A stretch of DNA of 64,000 nt from Roseiarcus sp963775575 (GTDB lineage: Bacteria > Pseudomonadota > Alphaproteobacteria > Rhizobiales > Beijerinckiaceae), in assembly GCA_963775575.1 (NCBI GenBank), contig CAVZJG010000002.1, positions 496,001-560,000 on the forward strand, read 5' to 3'. The translations under genes were made by a program, and so were the position numbers. Of the stretch, positions 31,651 to 40,487 are shown piece after piece. How positions within the stretch are numbered: position 1 is the stretch's first letter; each line of letters opens with the position of its first letter. Below the pieces are notes generated by a model. The model was not told where the DNA came from. It saw nothing but the letters and a program-made list of their open reading frames with translations, and did not search any database.

Positions 31651-33632
31651 TCGTCGAAATCGGCCATTTCGCGCTGATCCTCGCGCTCGCCCTGGCGCTG
31701 GTCCAGGCGAGCGCGCCGCTCATCGGCGCCTGGCGCTCCGATCGCGCGCTGATGAGCGTCGGCTCGAGCGCGGCGTTGGCGCAGTTCGCGCTGATCGCCA
31801 TCTCGTTCGCCGCGCTGGCGTGGGCGCATCTGGCCTCCGACTTCTCGGTGCTCAACGTCGCCGAGAATTCGCACAGCGCCGTGCCGGCGATCTACAAGGT
31901 CTCCGGCGTCTGGGGGAACCACGAAGGCTCGATGCTGTTGTGGGTCCTCATCCTGTCGGCGTTCGGCGTGCTGGTGGCGGTCTTCGGCCGCGCGTTGCCG
32001 GCGAGGCTGCGCGCCAACGTGCTCGCCGTCCAGGGACTGATCGGCGCAGCCTTTCTCGCCTTCATCCTGCTGACCTCGAATCCGTTCGAGCGGCTGTCGC
32101 CGGCGCCGTTCGAGGGGCGCGATCTCAACCCGGTCCTGCAGGACCCCGGCCTCGCCATCCATCCGCCGCTGCTCTATCTCGGCTATGTCGGCTTCTCGAT
32201 CGTCTTTTCCTTCGCCGCCGCGGCGCTGATCGAGAGACATATCGACGCCGCCTGGGCGCGCTTCGTGCGCCCCTTCGCCCTTGTCGCCTGGGCCTTCCTG
32301 ACGCTCGGCGTCGCGATGGGATCGTACTGGGCCTATTACACCCTCGGCTGGGGCGGCTTCTGGTTCTGGGACCCGGTCGAGAACGCTTCGCTGATGCCAT
32401 GGCTCGCGGGCACCGCATTCATCCATTCGGCGGCGGTGATGGAAAAGCGCGACGCGCTGAAGGTGTGGACGATCTTCCTCGCCATTCTGACCTTTTCGTT
32501 TTCGCTGCTCGGCACGTTCCTGGTGCGCTCGGGTGTACTGACCTCGGTGCACGCCTTCGCCAGCGATCCCCGGCGCGGCGTGTTCATCCTCGCCATTCTC
32601 GCCGTCTTCATCGCGGGCTCGCTGAGCCTGTTCGCCTGGCGGGCGCCGTTGCTCAAGCAGGGCGGCCTGTTCGCGCCGATTTCGCGCGAGGGCGCGCTGG
32701 CGCTCAACAACCTGCTGCTGACCGCCGCCTGCGCGACCGTCGTGTTCGGCACCCTCTATCCACTGGCGTTGGAACAGATCACCGGTGACAAGATCACCGT
32801 CGGCGCGCCGTTCTTCAACCTGACCGCCGGCGTGCTGCTGCTGGCGGCGTGCTTCGCGATGCCGTTCGGCTTCTCGCTGGCCTGGAAGCGCGGCGACCTG
32901 CTCGGCGTCGCCCAGCGCCTCGCCGTCGCCTTGACCGGCGGCTTCGTCGTTTTCGTCGCGCTGATCGCGTTTGTGCGCGGCGGGCCGGTGCTAGCGCCGA
33001 TCGCCGCGGGACTGGCGGTGTTCGTCATCCTGGGCTCGCTGAGCGAAATCGCAGCGCGCCTCTGGCGGCGCGGGCTGTCGCTTTCGGCCACATTCTCGCG
33101 CGCGCGGGGGCTGCCGCTGTCGTTCTGGGGCGGCGCGTGCGCGCACACGGGCGCCGGAATCGTCTTGCTCGGCCTCGCCGCGACCGGCTTCGGCGCCGAG
33201 ACAATCGCTTCGATGCGCGTCGGCGCGCCGCAGACCGTCGGCCCCTATGAGATCGTCATCGACACGGTCGGCGAGCGCAACGGTCCCAATTACCGCGAAA
33301 TCGTCGCGCCGATGACGATCCGCTCGGGCGGCGCTTTCGTCGCCGCGATTGAGCCCGCGCGCCGCCAATTCGCGACGCGCCAAATGGCGACGACGCAGGC
33401 GGGCATCGCCACGATCGCTTTCGGCCAGGTCTACGTGTCGATCGGCGATCCCGACGCCGACGGGACGGTGCCGGCGCGCCTCTATTGGAAGCCGCTGGTG
33501 ACGCTGATTTGGCTCGGCGCCTGCGTGATGGCGCTCGGCGCCGCGTTGTCGCTCGCCGACCGGCGCCTGCGCTTCGGCGCGCCGGCGCGGGCCAAGTCCA
33601 GCGCCGCCGCGACGGCCGCAGCGGCGCGCTGA
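31647..33632 (+). CDS. ccmF: Heme lyase subunit CcmF
   Basis: This 661-residue polytopic protein carries the tryptophan-rich WWD heme-handling segment WGGFWFWDPVENASLMPW (about residues 233-250). It also has conserved His-bearing helices (HPPLLYLGYVGFSIVF) and about fourteen membrane helices, the normal length for CcmF. The GTG start overlaps the ccmE stop (GTGA). Confidence 0.97.
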   Translation: MIVEIGHFALILALALALVQASAPLIGAWRSDRALMSVGSSAALAQFALIAISFAALAWAHLASDFSVLNVAENSHSAVPAIYKVSGVWGNHEGSMLLWVLILSAFGVLVAVFGRALPARLRANVLAVQGLIGAAFLAFILLTSNPFERLSPAPFEGRDLNPVLQDPGLAIHPPLLYLGYVGFSIVFSFAAAALIERHIDAAWARFVRPFALVAWAFLTLGVAMGSYWAYYTLGWGGFWFWDPVENASLMPWLAGTAFIHSAAVMEKRDALKVWTIFLAILTFSFSLLGTFLVRSGVLTSVHAFASDPRRGVFILAILAVFIAGSLSLFAWRAPLLKQGGLFAPISREGALALNNLLLTAACATVVFGTLYPLALEQITGDKITVGAPFFNLTAGVLLLAACFAMPFGFSLAWKRGDLLGVAQRLAVALTGGFVVFVALIAFVRGGPVLAPIAAGLAVFVILGSLSEIAARLWRRGLSLSATFSRARGLPLSFWGGACAHTGAGIVLLGLAATGFGAETIASMRVGAPQTVGPYEIVIDTVGERNGPNYREIVAPMTIRSGGAFVAAIEPARRQFATRQMATTQAGIATIAFGQVYVSIGDPDADGTVPARLYWKPLVTLIWLGACVMALGAALSLADRRLRFGAPARAKSSAAATAAAAR

Positions 33633-33634
33633 CG

Positions 33635-34105
33635 ATGAAGACCCTGCGCGTCGCCCTCGCCCTCGCCCTCGCCCTCGTCCTCGCCGCCGGCGTCGCACGC
33701 GCGGTGAACCCCGACGAAGTGATGAGCGACCCCGCGCTCGAGGCGCGCGCCCGGACGCTGTCGGCCGAGCTGCGCTGCATGGTGTGCCAGAACGAGTCGA
33801 TCGACGACTCCGACGCGCCGCTGGCGCACGACATCCGGGTGCTGATCCGCGAACGCATCGCCAAGGGCGAAAGCAACGACGCGGTGCGCGCGTTCCTGGT
33901 CTCGCGTTACGGCGACTTCATCCTCTTGAAGCCGCCGTTCAAGCCGGAGACGCTGCTGCTGTGGCTGAGCGCGCCGCTGACGCTGGCGCTCGGCGGGCTG
34001 GGAATCTATTTCGCCGCGCGCCGCGCACGCGAACCCACCCCCGCGCTGAGCCCGGCCGAAGAAGAGCGCCTCGCCGAGGTCACGCGCGACGGCGAGGGAA
34101 CCTAG
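33635..34105 (+). CDS. ccmH: Cytochrome c maturation thiol protein CcmH (CcmL type)
   Basis: The start at 33635 (2 bp after ccmF) is chosen because it gives a signal peptide (TLRVALALALALVLAAGVARA); the open frame extends further upstream but overlaps ccmF. The 156-residue protein has the redox-active LRCMVCQNES motif that handles apocytochrome cysteines, and one C-terminal membrane helix (LLLWLSAPLTLALGGLGIYF). Confidence 0.95.
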   Translation: MKTLRVALALALALVLAAGVARAVNPDEVMSDPALEARARTLSAELRCMVCQNESIDDSDAPLAHDIRVLIRERIAKGESNDAVRAFLVSRYGDFILLKPPFKPETLLLWLSAPLTLALGGLGIYFAARRAREPTPALSPAEEERLAEVTRDGEGT

Positions 34106-34110
34106 CCCGG

Positions 34111-34872
34111 ATGGGAAACCTCGCCAGCCCCATGGTCTTTCTCGCGCTCGTCAAGCGGACGCTGCCGGCGCTCGCGCTGATCACCTTGGCGCTGTTCGCC
34201 GTCGGCCTGTGGATGGTTGTTAGGGCGCCCGCCGACTACCAGCAGGGCGAGACGGTGAAGATCATGTACATCCACGTGCCCGCGGCGTGGCTGTCGACCT
34301 TCATCTACGGCGTAATGGCGCTGGCGAGCCTCGGCACGCTCGTCTGGCGGCATCCGCTAGCCGACGCCGCGCAGAAGGCGGCGGCGCCGCTCGGCGCCGG
34401 CTTCACCTTCGTGTGCCTGGTCAGCGGCTCGCTGTGGGGCAAGCCGATGTGGGGAACCTATTGGGTGTGGGACGCGCGGCTCACCTCGGTGCTCGTGCTG
34501 TTCATTCTCTACCTCGGGCTCGTCGCGCTGTGGCGCCCGATCGACGACCCCGGCCGCGCCGCGCGCGCCGCAGCGATCCTCACGCTGGTTGGAACGGTCA
34601 ACTTGCCGATCATAAAATTTTCGGTTGACTGGTGGAACACGCTGCACCAACCCGCGTCGGTATTCCGCATGGGCGGGCCGACGATCGCGCCCGAGCTGTT
34701 GTGGCCGCTCATGCTCATGGCGCTCGCCTTCACTTTCCTGTTTCTCTGCTTGCATCTGATGTCGGTGAGGAACGAAATTTTGCGCCGGCGGATCGCGCGG
34801 CTCACCATGATCGCGGCGGCTGAGGGCGATCAGCTCGGAAAGCCGCTGACGCTGGAGCTCGCCAGGCCATGA
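34111..34872 (+). CDS. ccmC: Heme exporter/handling protein CcmC
   Basis: The ATG at 34111 lies 5 bp after ccmH; the protein has 253 residues and six membrane helices. It has the WWD segment WGTYWVWDARLTSVLVLF and two flanking His residues (IHVPAAWLS, WWNTLHQPAS) that ligate heme. CcmC loads heme onto CcmE. The ccmA and ccmB ATPase genes that usually accompany it are not in this operon. Confidence 0.96.
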   Translation: MGNLASPMVFLALVKRTLPALALITLALFAVGLWMVVRAPADYQQGETVKIMYIHVPAAWLSTFIYGVMALASLGTLVWRHPLADAAQKAAAPLGAGFTFVCLVSGSLWGKPMWGTYWVWDARLTSVLVLFILYLGLVALWRPIDDPGRAARAAAILTLVGTVNLPIIKFSVDWWNTLHQPASVFRMGGPTIAPELLWPLMLMALAFTFLFLCLHLMSVRNEILRRRIARLTMIAAAEGDQLGKPLTLELARP

Positions 34873-35033
34873 TGGAAATCCCGCACGTCGGTTTCATTAT
34901 CACTGCCTACGGAATCACCGCGGCGGCGATCGCGGCGATGATCGCCTTCGTCTGGCTCGACTACCGGAGGCTAAGCGCTGAGCTTGAAGCGCTGGAGGCG
35001 CGTCGGCGCGAAAAGGAAGGGGGCGCCACGTGA
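34869..35033 (+). CDS. ccmD: Heme exporter small subunit CcmD
   Basis: This 54-residue protein, MMEIPHVGFIITAYGITAAA followed by IAAMIAFVWLDYRRL, has one membrane helix and a basic/acidic helical tail, the CcmD form. It overlaps the ccmC stop (ATGATGG, so the second ATG at 34872 is also possible) and its stop overlaps the ccmG start. Confidence 0.9.
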   Translation: MMEIPHVGFIITAYGITAAAIAAMIAFVWLDYRRLSAELEALEARRREKEGGAT

Positions 35034-35602
35034 GCTCGCCGTCGCCGCCGCGCCGCCGGCCTTTCCTCGCCGCGCTGCCGCTCGTCGTGTTCCTTGCGCT
35101 TGCCGCGCTGATGCTTTTGCGGCTCGGCGCGGGCGACGCTTCGCGGCTGCCCTCCGCGCTCATCGGCCAGGTGGCGCCAAAGCTCGAGCTGCCCGGGCTC
35201 GACGGCGGCGCTGGGATCAGCGGCGCCGACTTGCGCAAAGGCCACGTCACCCTCGTCAACATCTTCGCCTCGTGGTGCGAGCCCTGCCACGTCGAGCACG
35301 AGTTCCTGATGACGCTCGCCGACGATGCGGATCTGAGGGCCAGGGGCGTCGCGATAGTCGGCGTCGCGCAAAAGGATTCGCCGGAGAACATCCGCCGCTT
35401 CCTCGGTGCCGCGGGCGACCCCTACGCCAAGGTCGGCCTCGACTCCGACGGCCGCGCCGGCATCGACTGGGGCGTCTACGGCGTGCCCGAGACGTTTATT
35501 TTGCGCGGCGATGGCGTCATTTCCTACAAGGTCGTCGGCCCAATCGACGCCGACAGCATCAAGAGCGTCGTCAAGCCTGAGATCCAAAAGGCGATGCGGT
35601 AG
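35030..35602 (+). CDS. ccmG: Thiol:disulfide interchange protein CcmG/DsbE
   Basis: This 190-residue membrane-anchored thioredoxin-fold protein has active site WCEPC in NIFASWCEPCHVEH and the cis-Pro loop GVPETFIL. It reduces apocytochrome cysteines before heme attachment. It begins with GTG overlapping the ccmD stop. It is the last gene of the operon; the IS6-family left end begins 5 bp after its stop, so any downstream genes have been cut off. Confidence 0.95.
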   Translation: MSSPSPPRRRPFLAALPLVVFLALAALMLLRLGAGDASRLPSALIGQVAPKLELPGLDGGAGISGADLRKGHVTLVNIFASWCEPCHVEHEFLMTLADDADLRARGVAIVGVAQKDSPENIRRFLGAAGDPYAKVGLDSDGRAGIDWGVYGVPETFILRGDGVISYKVVGPIDADSIKSVVKPEIQKAMR

Positions 35603-35606
35603 GTTT

Positions 35607-35992
35607 GGCTTTGTCACGCCGCCACCGGCTTGTTGATACTTTGGTCGCGCGGTAGCCAATGAGTATGACGAAAATCAGCTACGCCGGCTATCGGTTCCCG
35701 CCCGAGATCATTCAGCAGGCGATTTGGCTGTACCTCCGGTTCACGCTGAGCCTGCGCGACGTCGAAGATTTGCTCGCGGAGCGCGCGATTGGGGTCTCTT
35801 ATGAGACGGTCCGACGCTGGGTGAATCATTTCGGGCCGCTCATCGCAGCGGACTTGCGAAAGCGCCGGCCCAAGCCTCACACGACCTGGCATCTTGACGA
35901 GGTCTATCTGAAAATCGACGGCCGAATGCTCTATCTCTGGCGCGCCGTCGACGCCGAAGGCGAGGTCCTCGACGTGTTGATCCAATCCAAAC
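35607..35992 (+). mobile_element. Left-end remnant of an IS6-family element
   Basis: It begins with GGCTTTGTCAC (35607-35617), the reverse complement of the terminus at 7799-7809. The transposase gene breaks off after the codons for LIQSK near 35992, where unrelated sequence and then an IS1634-type element take over. Confidence 0.8.
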
Positions 35993-36009
35993 CCAAGTTG
36001 GACACCTAA
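35659..36009 (+). pseudogene. 3'-truncated IS6-family transposase
   Basis: Residues 1 to about 111 match the family: PPEIIQQAIWLYLRFTLSLR, GVSYETVRRWVNHFGP, and the first DDE Asp in TWHLDEVYLKI. The last five residues (PKLDT) come from the flanking sequence. The second and third catalytic residues are missing, so it is inactive. Confidence 0.85.
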
Positions 36010-36032
36010 TTTTCGTAAATGATTGATTGCGC

Positions 36033-37874
36033 TGGCATTTTAGGGAAATTCAAGTCGGCGTGGCACTACGCCTTGGGCGGCCGCGGCGTTTTTGGGCGCG
36101 TTTGAGTTGGGCAGGCGGCGGGGGGCGAGCCTGGCGGGCGCGCGGCGGCAGGGCGAGATGAGCGCGTTTGAAGAGCGTCGTCACCGCCGGCGCGGCGTCG
36201 CTGCGCACCAGCCAATCGGCGCCGCGATGACGGATGCGCACTTGGCTCAGACGGTCGAGATCGCGCAGCAGAACCCGCCACTCGGGCGCGACGCCGGCTT
36301 CGCGCATGAGATCGTCGAGATGCTTCTGCATCGCCAGCGCCAGGAACGAGCAAAAGACATGGCCACGAATGGCGGCGTCGGATGAGTGGAAGATCGGCCG
36401 CGTGCGCATTACCGCCTTGGTCCGCTGGAAGAGATTTTCGACTTTGAGAAGGTCGCGATAGCGCAGAACCGCCTGCAGCGGCGTGATTTTCGCGTTGGTG
36501 CGCAGCACGAAGATTCCGTCGAACCGCGCTTCTTCGGCGAGCTTGCCGGCGTCGATCTCGAACGCCGGCTTGCCCTTGGCCCCTTTGGTCTTGCGCAAAT
36601 AGCGCCGATAGGCGGAATTGCCGATCAGCGCCTTGTCGCCCCTTTTCAATTGCGCAGCGAGAGCGGCGACGATCGCCTCGCGATTCTCGCGGTCCTTCTC
36701 GGCCTCCGCTTCGTTGCGGCAAACGACGTAACGCTCGCCCTCGATCTGCAGCTGTTTGACGAACAACTGAGTCTGGCCGGCCTTGCGCTCGATGAGCAAC
36801 GGCACGAACGGATCATCGTTCGCCAACACAATTCTTTTGACGATCGCGTCGGAGCGCTCGCGTGCGCCCAGGATGTATTCGAGATTGCGTTCCTCGAGCC
36901 CGGCGATCGTCGCGGCCGAGATCATGCCGCGATCGGCGACGACGCAGACCCGGCCGACCCCGAAGCGCGAACGCAGCCGATCGACGACCGGCAGCAATGT
37001 CGTCACGTCGGCGGTGTTGCCCGGCCACATCTCGGTGCAGATCGGCCGACCCTCGCCGTCGACGACGAGGCCGAGGATCATCTGCTTCAGATCGGGCCGA
37101 TAATCCTTGGAATAGCCGCGCTCGCCCAGCGTCTGGCCGCCCTCGCCGTAAAACGACAGGCTCGTGGTGTCCATGAACACGGCGGACAGATCGGTGAAGA
37201 GGTCGCGGCGGCGATCGAACAGCTTCTCCTCGATGACGTCCTTGACGCAGCGCGGCGCCAGCGCCTCGGCCGGCTTCTCCTCCATCTCCTCGCCCAGCCA
37301 GGCCATCGCCCGGTAGAAATGATGCAGGTCAAGCCCCTCGGCGCCCGGGATGTCGTAATCCGTCATCCACGACGCGCAGTCGCGGTCCGATCCGGAAACG
37401 AACAGCCGATGCAGCGCGGCGACGAACACCGCCCGCTCGACCGGGAACTCGAACGCGCGCTCCTTCAACAGATCGCCGAGAACCTCGGCGACGCCGAGCC
37501 GCTCCCAGATCTTGCCGAACAGCAGCGGCCCGCCAATCCGCTTGGCCGCGATCGACAAGGCCCCGTCGGCGTCCTCGTCGAGCGCATGGATGAGCAACAC
37601 CTGATCGGTGAGCTTGGCGCCCGAGGCGATGAGCGAGGCGAGCCCGCCGGAGGCGACCAGTTCGTCGGCGCGCCCCGGATTGGCGACGACGGACTGACGC
37701 ACGGCGCCGCCGATGCGCTTGTTCTCGACGATCTGCACGTAAGTGCGCTCGCCCGACCTCTTGAAGCGGAAGAACATGGCGGCCCCAAAGCAGAGCACCA
37801 CAGAATCCGATTCGCAATCAATTATCAAGCCGAAATATTGTGCAAACGTGCCACCACGTTTGGCGAAAATGCCC
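36033..37874 (-). mobile_element. IS1634-family insertion sequence
   Basis: Both outer ends carry a GGCATTTT word facing inward (about 36033 and, in reverse complement, about 37868), with matching GGCGTGGCAC / GTGGTGGCAC text further in. The boundaries are approximate. The element contains one intact transposase gene. Confidence 0.65.
36050..37777 (-). CDS. IS1634-family transposase
   Basis: I take the ATG at 37777 (MFFRFKRSGERTYVQIVENKR), giving 575 residues; an in-frame ATG 51 bp upstream is possible. The DDE residues are visible in VFMDTTSLSFYG, VCVVADRGMIS and, near the C-terminus, KVENLFQRTKAVMRTRPIFH. Length and motifs are those of the IS1634 group. The C-terminus is rich in Arg and Pro. 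Confidence 0.92.
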   Translation of the reverse strand: MFFRFKRSGERTYVQIVENKRIGGAVRQSVVANPGRADELVASGGLASLIASGAKLTDQVLLIHALDEDADGALSIAAKRIGGPLLFGKIWERLGVAEVLGDLLKERAFEFPVERAVFVAALHRLFVSGSDRDCASWMTDYDIPGAEGLDLHHFYRAMAWLGEEMEEKPAEALAPRCVKDVIEEKLFDRRRDLFTDLSAVFMDTTSLSFYGEGGQTLGERGYSKDYRPDLKQMILGLVVDGEGRPICTEMWPGNTADVTTLLPVVDRLRSRFGVGRVCVVADRGMISAATIAGLEERNLEYILGARERSDAIVKRIVLANDDPFVPLLIERKAGQTQLFVKQLQIEGERYVVCRNEAEAEKDRENREAIVAALAAQLKRGDKALIGNSAYRRYLRKTKGAKGKPAFEIDAGKLAEEARFDGIFVLRTNAKITPLQAVLRYRDLLKVENLFQRTKAVMRTRPIFHSSDAAIRGHVFCSFLALAMQKHLDDLMREAGVAPEWRVLLRDLDRLSQVRIRHRGADWLVRSDAAPAVTTLFKRAHLALPPRARQARPPPPAQLKRAQKRRGRPRRSATPT

Positions 37875-38037
37875 GATCGCCGTCAATAATATCAACAGGT
37901 TGCGAGCGCGAAGACCCGTTTACTGTTCAAGTCGGGCCAAACATTATCCCCTAGCCGCACCTCAAAGTCCGCGAGCCACTACATTATGCTCCGTGGTCCT
38001 CGCGCGATAGGCGGAGGGCGCGGCGCGTCGACGAAGC

Positions 38038-39372
38038 GCTAAGGGCCTGTTGATCAATAAGCGATTCGGTGTCGGTTTTGTTTCCGATCTGGGATTCCCA
38101 GGTTGATTCCGAGCTTATAGAATCGGGGCGTGATTGACCACGCGGCGATTAGATTGCGCTACGAAGCGCTCGATCCGATTCTGGACGAGCGCGGCCGGCG
38201 GCGGTTTGCGGCAGCCGAAGCGCTGGCGGCGGGGCGCGGCGGGGTGACGGCGGTTGCGCGGATCACGGGTGCGGCGCGCAGCACGATCGATCGCGGGTTG
38301 GCGGAGTTGCGTGGCGAAGCGGCGGCCGAGGCCGCGCCGGAGCGGGTGCGCCGCAAAGGCGGTGGGCGCAGGCCGCTGATCGTGACGGACCCGAGCTTGC
38401 TTGCCGATCTGAAGGGGCTGGTCGAGCCGACAACCCGCGGCGATCCGATGGCGCCGCTCCTGTGGACGGCGAAGAGCCTGCGCACTCTGGCGGCCGGGCT
38501 TCGCGAACTCGGCCATCGCATCGGCCATAACGTCGTGGCCGACCTGCTGCGCGACATGGGCTACAGCCTGCAGGCCAACCGCAAAACGCTGGAAGGGACG
38601 AACCATCCCGATCGCGATGCCCAGTTCGGCTACATCAATGCCCAGGTGAAGCAGGCGCTGGCGGCGGGCGAGCCGGCGATTTCGATCGACACCAAGAAGA
38701 AGGAGCTGGTCGGCGACTTCAAGAATGCCGGCCGTGAGCACCATCCGAAGGGCAAGCCCGAACCGGTGCGGGTGCATGACTTCGTGATTCCCAAACTCGG
38801 CCGGGCGGCGCCCTACGGCGTCTACGACATCGCCGACAATGCCGGCTGGGTGAGCGTGGGCATCGACCACGACACCGCGAGCTTCGCGGTCAACGCCATC
38901 CGCCGCTGGTGGCAGGCGATGGGATACGCGCGCTATCCGCAGGCCACGCAGCTTCTGGTCACCGCCGATTGCGGCGGCAGCAACGGCGCGCGGGTCCGGC
39001 TGTGGAAGCGCGAGTTGCAAGCCCTGGCTAACGAGCTCGCCATCGCCATCACGGTCTGCCATCTCCCGCCCGGAACCAGCAAATGGAACAAGATCGAGCA
39101 TCGCCTATTCTCGTTCATCACCCAGAACTGGCGCGGTCGACCGCTCGTCAGCTACCAGGCGATCGTCCAACTGATCGCCGCCACCACAACCAAAACCGGG
39201 CTCAAGGTGCAGTGCGAGATCGATCCCAACACCTATCCGCCCGGCGTCAAAGTCACCGACGCCGAGATGGACGCCATCAACATCCGCCGCCACGAATTCC
39301 ACGGCGATTGGAACTACACCATCAACCCGCAATCCCCCGTTCGAAGCGATAGTTCATGAACGAACCCTTAGC
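38038..39372 (+). mobile_element. ISAzo13-family insertion sequence
   Basis: Inverted ends GCTAAGGGCCTGTTGATCAA (38038) and GCTAAGGGTTCGTTCATGAA (reverse complement, ending 39372) frame a single transposase gene. Length is about 1.34 kb. Confidence 0.82.
38130..39359 (+). CDS. ISAzo13-family transposase
   Basis: The 409-residue protein starts with GTG at 38130. Recognisable parts are the helix-turn-helix GVTAVARITGAARSTIDRGL, ISIDTKKKELVGDFKNAG with the first Asp, TADCGGSNGAR with the second, and LPPGTSKWNKIEHRLFSFI with the Glu. It is intact. Confidence 0.94.
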   Translation: MIDHAAIRLRYEALDPILDERGRRRFAAAEALAAGRGGVTAVARITGAARSTIDRGLAELRGEAAAEAAPERVRRKGGGRRPLIVTDPSLLADLKGLVEPTTRGDPMAPLLWTAKSLRTLAAGLRELGHRIGHNVVADLLRDMGYSLQANRKTLEGTNHPDRDAQFGYINAQVKQALAAGEPAISIDTKKKELVGDFKNAGREHHPKGKPEPVRVHDFVIPKLGRAAPYGVYDIADNAGWVSVGIDHDTASFAVNAIRRWWQAMGYARYPQATQLLVTADCGGSNGARVRLWKRELQALANELAIAITVCHLPPGTSKWNKIEHRLFSFITQNWRGRPLVSYQAIVQLIAATTTKTGLKVQCEIDPNTYPPGVKVTDAEMDAINIRRHEFHGDWNYTINPQSPVRSDSS

Positions 39373-39389
39373 ACCGCCGGAGTTCGATC

Positions 39390-39818
39390 ATGAAGACGCC
39401 ACAGCGACTACAGGGCCTGAGCCCGGAGGAGAAACTGGCGGCGGCCCAGAGGGAAGCCGCAAAATGGGCGGCGATAGCGGCCGACCCGCTGCTCGGCAAG
39501 GAGGCTGCGGCGTTTGTGCGCGATCTGGCGAGGTCAGCAAACGCGGAGGTGGAGCTGAGGCTCAAGGGGCTGGGGCGCCAGCAGCCGAAAGGCGGCGAGA
39601 ATTCCCTCACTCCGCACGGCCCGAAATTGCCTCCGGATCTGCCGAGCCTCGACCCGCTGATACGGGCCGGCAATTTCCCTTCACGCTATACCCGCCGACC
39701 AACTGGCACATCCTGTCACGGCGCTCGACATCCTAGCGGCGCAGCGCCGACGCCCGGCTTGTTGATGACACGAAGCAGCGCTTTCAAGATGGCCGCCGCG
39801 CCGAATCAGGCTTCCTGA
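39390..39818 (+). CDS. Hypothetical small protein
   Basis: The 142-residue frame begins MKTPQRLQGLSPEEKLAAAQ and is helical and charged for about 60 residues, with codon use like the surroundings. After about residue 95 it loses any protein-like character. It starts 18 bp after the ISAzo13 end. I do not recognise it. The first half may be the start of a gene cut by transposition; a chance frame is also possible. Confidence 0.3.
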   Translation: MKTPQRLQGLSPEEKLAAAQREAAKWAAIAADPLLGKEAAAFVRDLARSANAEVELRLKGLGRQQPKGGENSLTPHGPKLPPDLPSLDPLIRAGNFPSRYTRRPTGTSCHGARHPSGAAPTPGLLMTRSSAFKMAAAPNQAS

Positions 39819-39915
39819 CGACGAACAGCGTTGAGGATGTCGTCGCTCTGGTTGAGGTAGAGGAGACGAAGGCGCTTCCCGCCAACCGGGGCCACACAAG
39901 AAACGGGGGGCTGGG

Positions 39916-40164
39916 ATGGACCCGAAACGTTATGGGCTTCTTGCCGTCGCGTTGATTGCGAGCGGAGGCATATGGGTTGCAGGCATGAACGCCGTTGATC
40001 GCATTAATGGCCTGTATGATTTCGCGTGCCCGATTGATTCCGCGCGAGGGGCGTGCGCCGGAGTTGGAGACGCCGTCCAACTGCTTTTGGCGGTAGTATG
40101 GATCGCGGCAGTTGCGACTTTCTTCGCGTTCGCATGGGAAGATCGTGTCCTCCGGGGTCGCTGA
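39916..40164 (+). CDS. Small two-helix membrane protein of unknown function
   Basis: The 82-residue protein has two membrane segments (YGLLAVALIASGGIWVAGMN, residues 6-25; VQLLLAVVWIAAVATFFAFA, about 54-73). A loop holding two Cys (FACPIDSARGACAGVG) lies between them. A GGGG-type ribosome site lies 6 bp before the ATG. It resembles no family I know, but composition and start context make it a plausible gene. It sits isolated among IS remnants. Confidence 0.5.
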   Translation: MDPKRYGLLAVALIASGGIWVAGMNAVDRINGLYDFACPIDSARGACAGVGDAVQLLLAVVWIAAVATFFAFAWEDRVLRGR

Positions 40165-40379
40165 GAATTTCAGAAGGCGCGGCGTCTTGACGGCGTCTCG
40201 AGCCCTCGGCGGGCGGGCGGTTCGTTGAGCGAGATTGTCGGCCGTCAACCGGGCAACATCGGTCCAAGAGGGTCCATGATGCCTGTTGCCGGGTTCTCCC
40301 TCTTGGACCGCCGACACCAGTTCGACGGGAGTGGCGGCGGTCTCGGATGGTCGGCGCGCGAAGGCCTTCCGAAAGAGCG

Positions 40380-40461
40380 GTGACGGATGTGACGGGAGGA
40401 ACGGATTAGGGCGTTCGCGCGCGCGAACGGGGATTTGCCCGGGACACGTCACATCCGTCAC
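40380..40461. repeat. Inverted repeat with nested palindrome
   Basis: GTGACGGATGTGAC (40380-40393) and GTCACATCCGTCAC (40448-40461) are perfect 14-bp inverted arms. Between them lies a TTCGCGCGCGCGAA palindrome. The whole could fold as a cruciform or represent a short non-autonomous repeat element. It immediately precedes the transposase fragment at 40488. Otherwise 40165-40470 shows no gene. Confidence 0.5.
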
Positions 40462-40487
40462 TCGGGCACTTTCAAATTGGACGCGTC

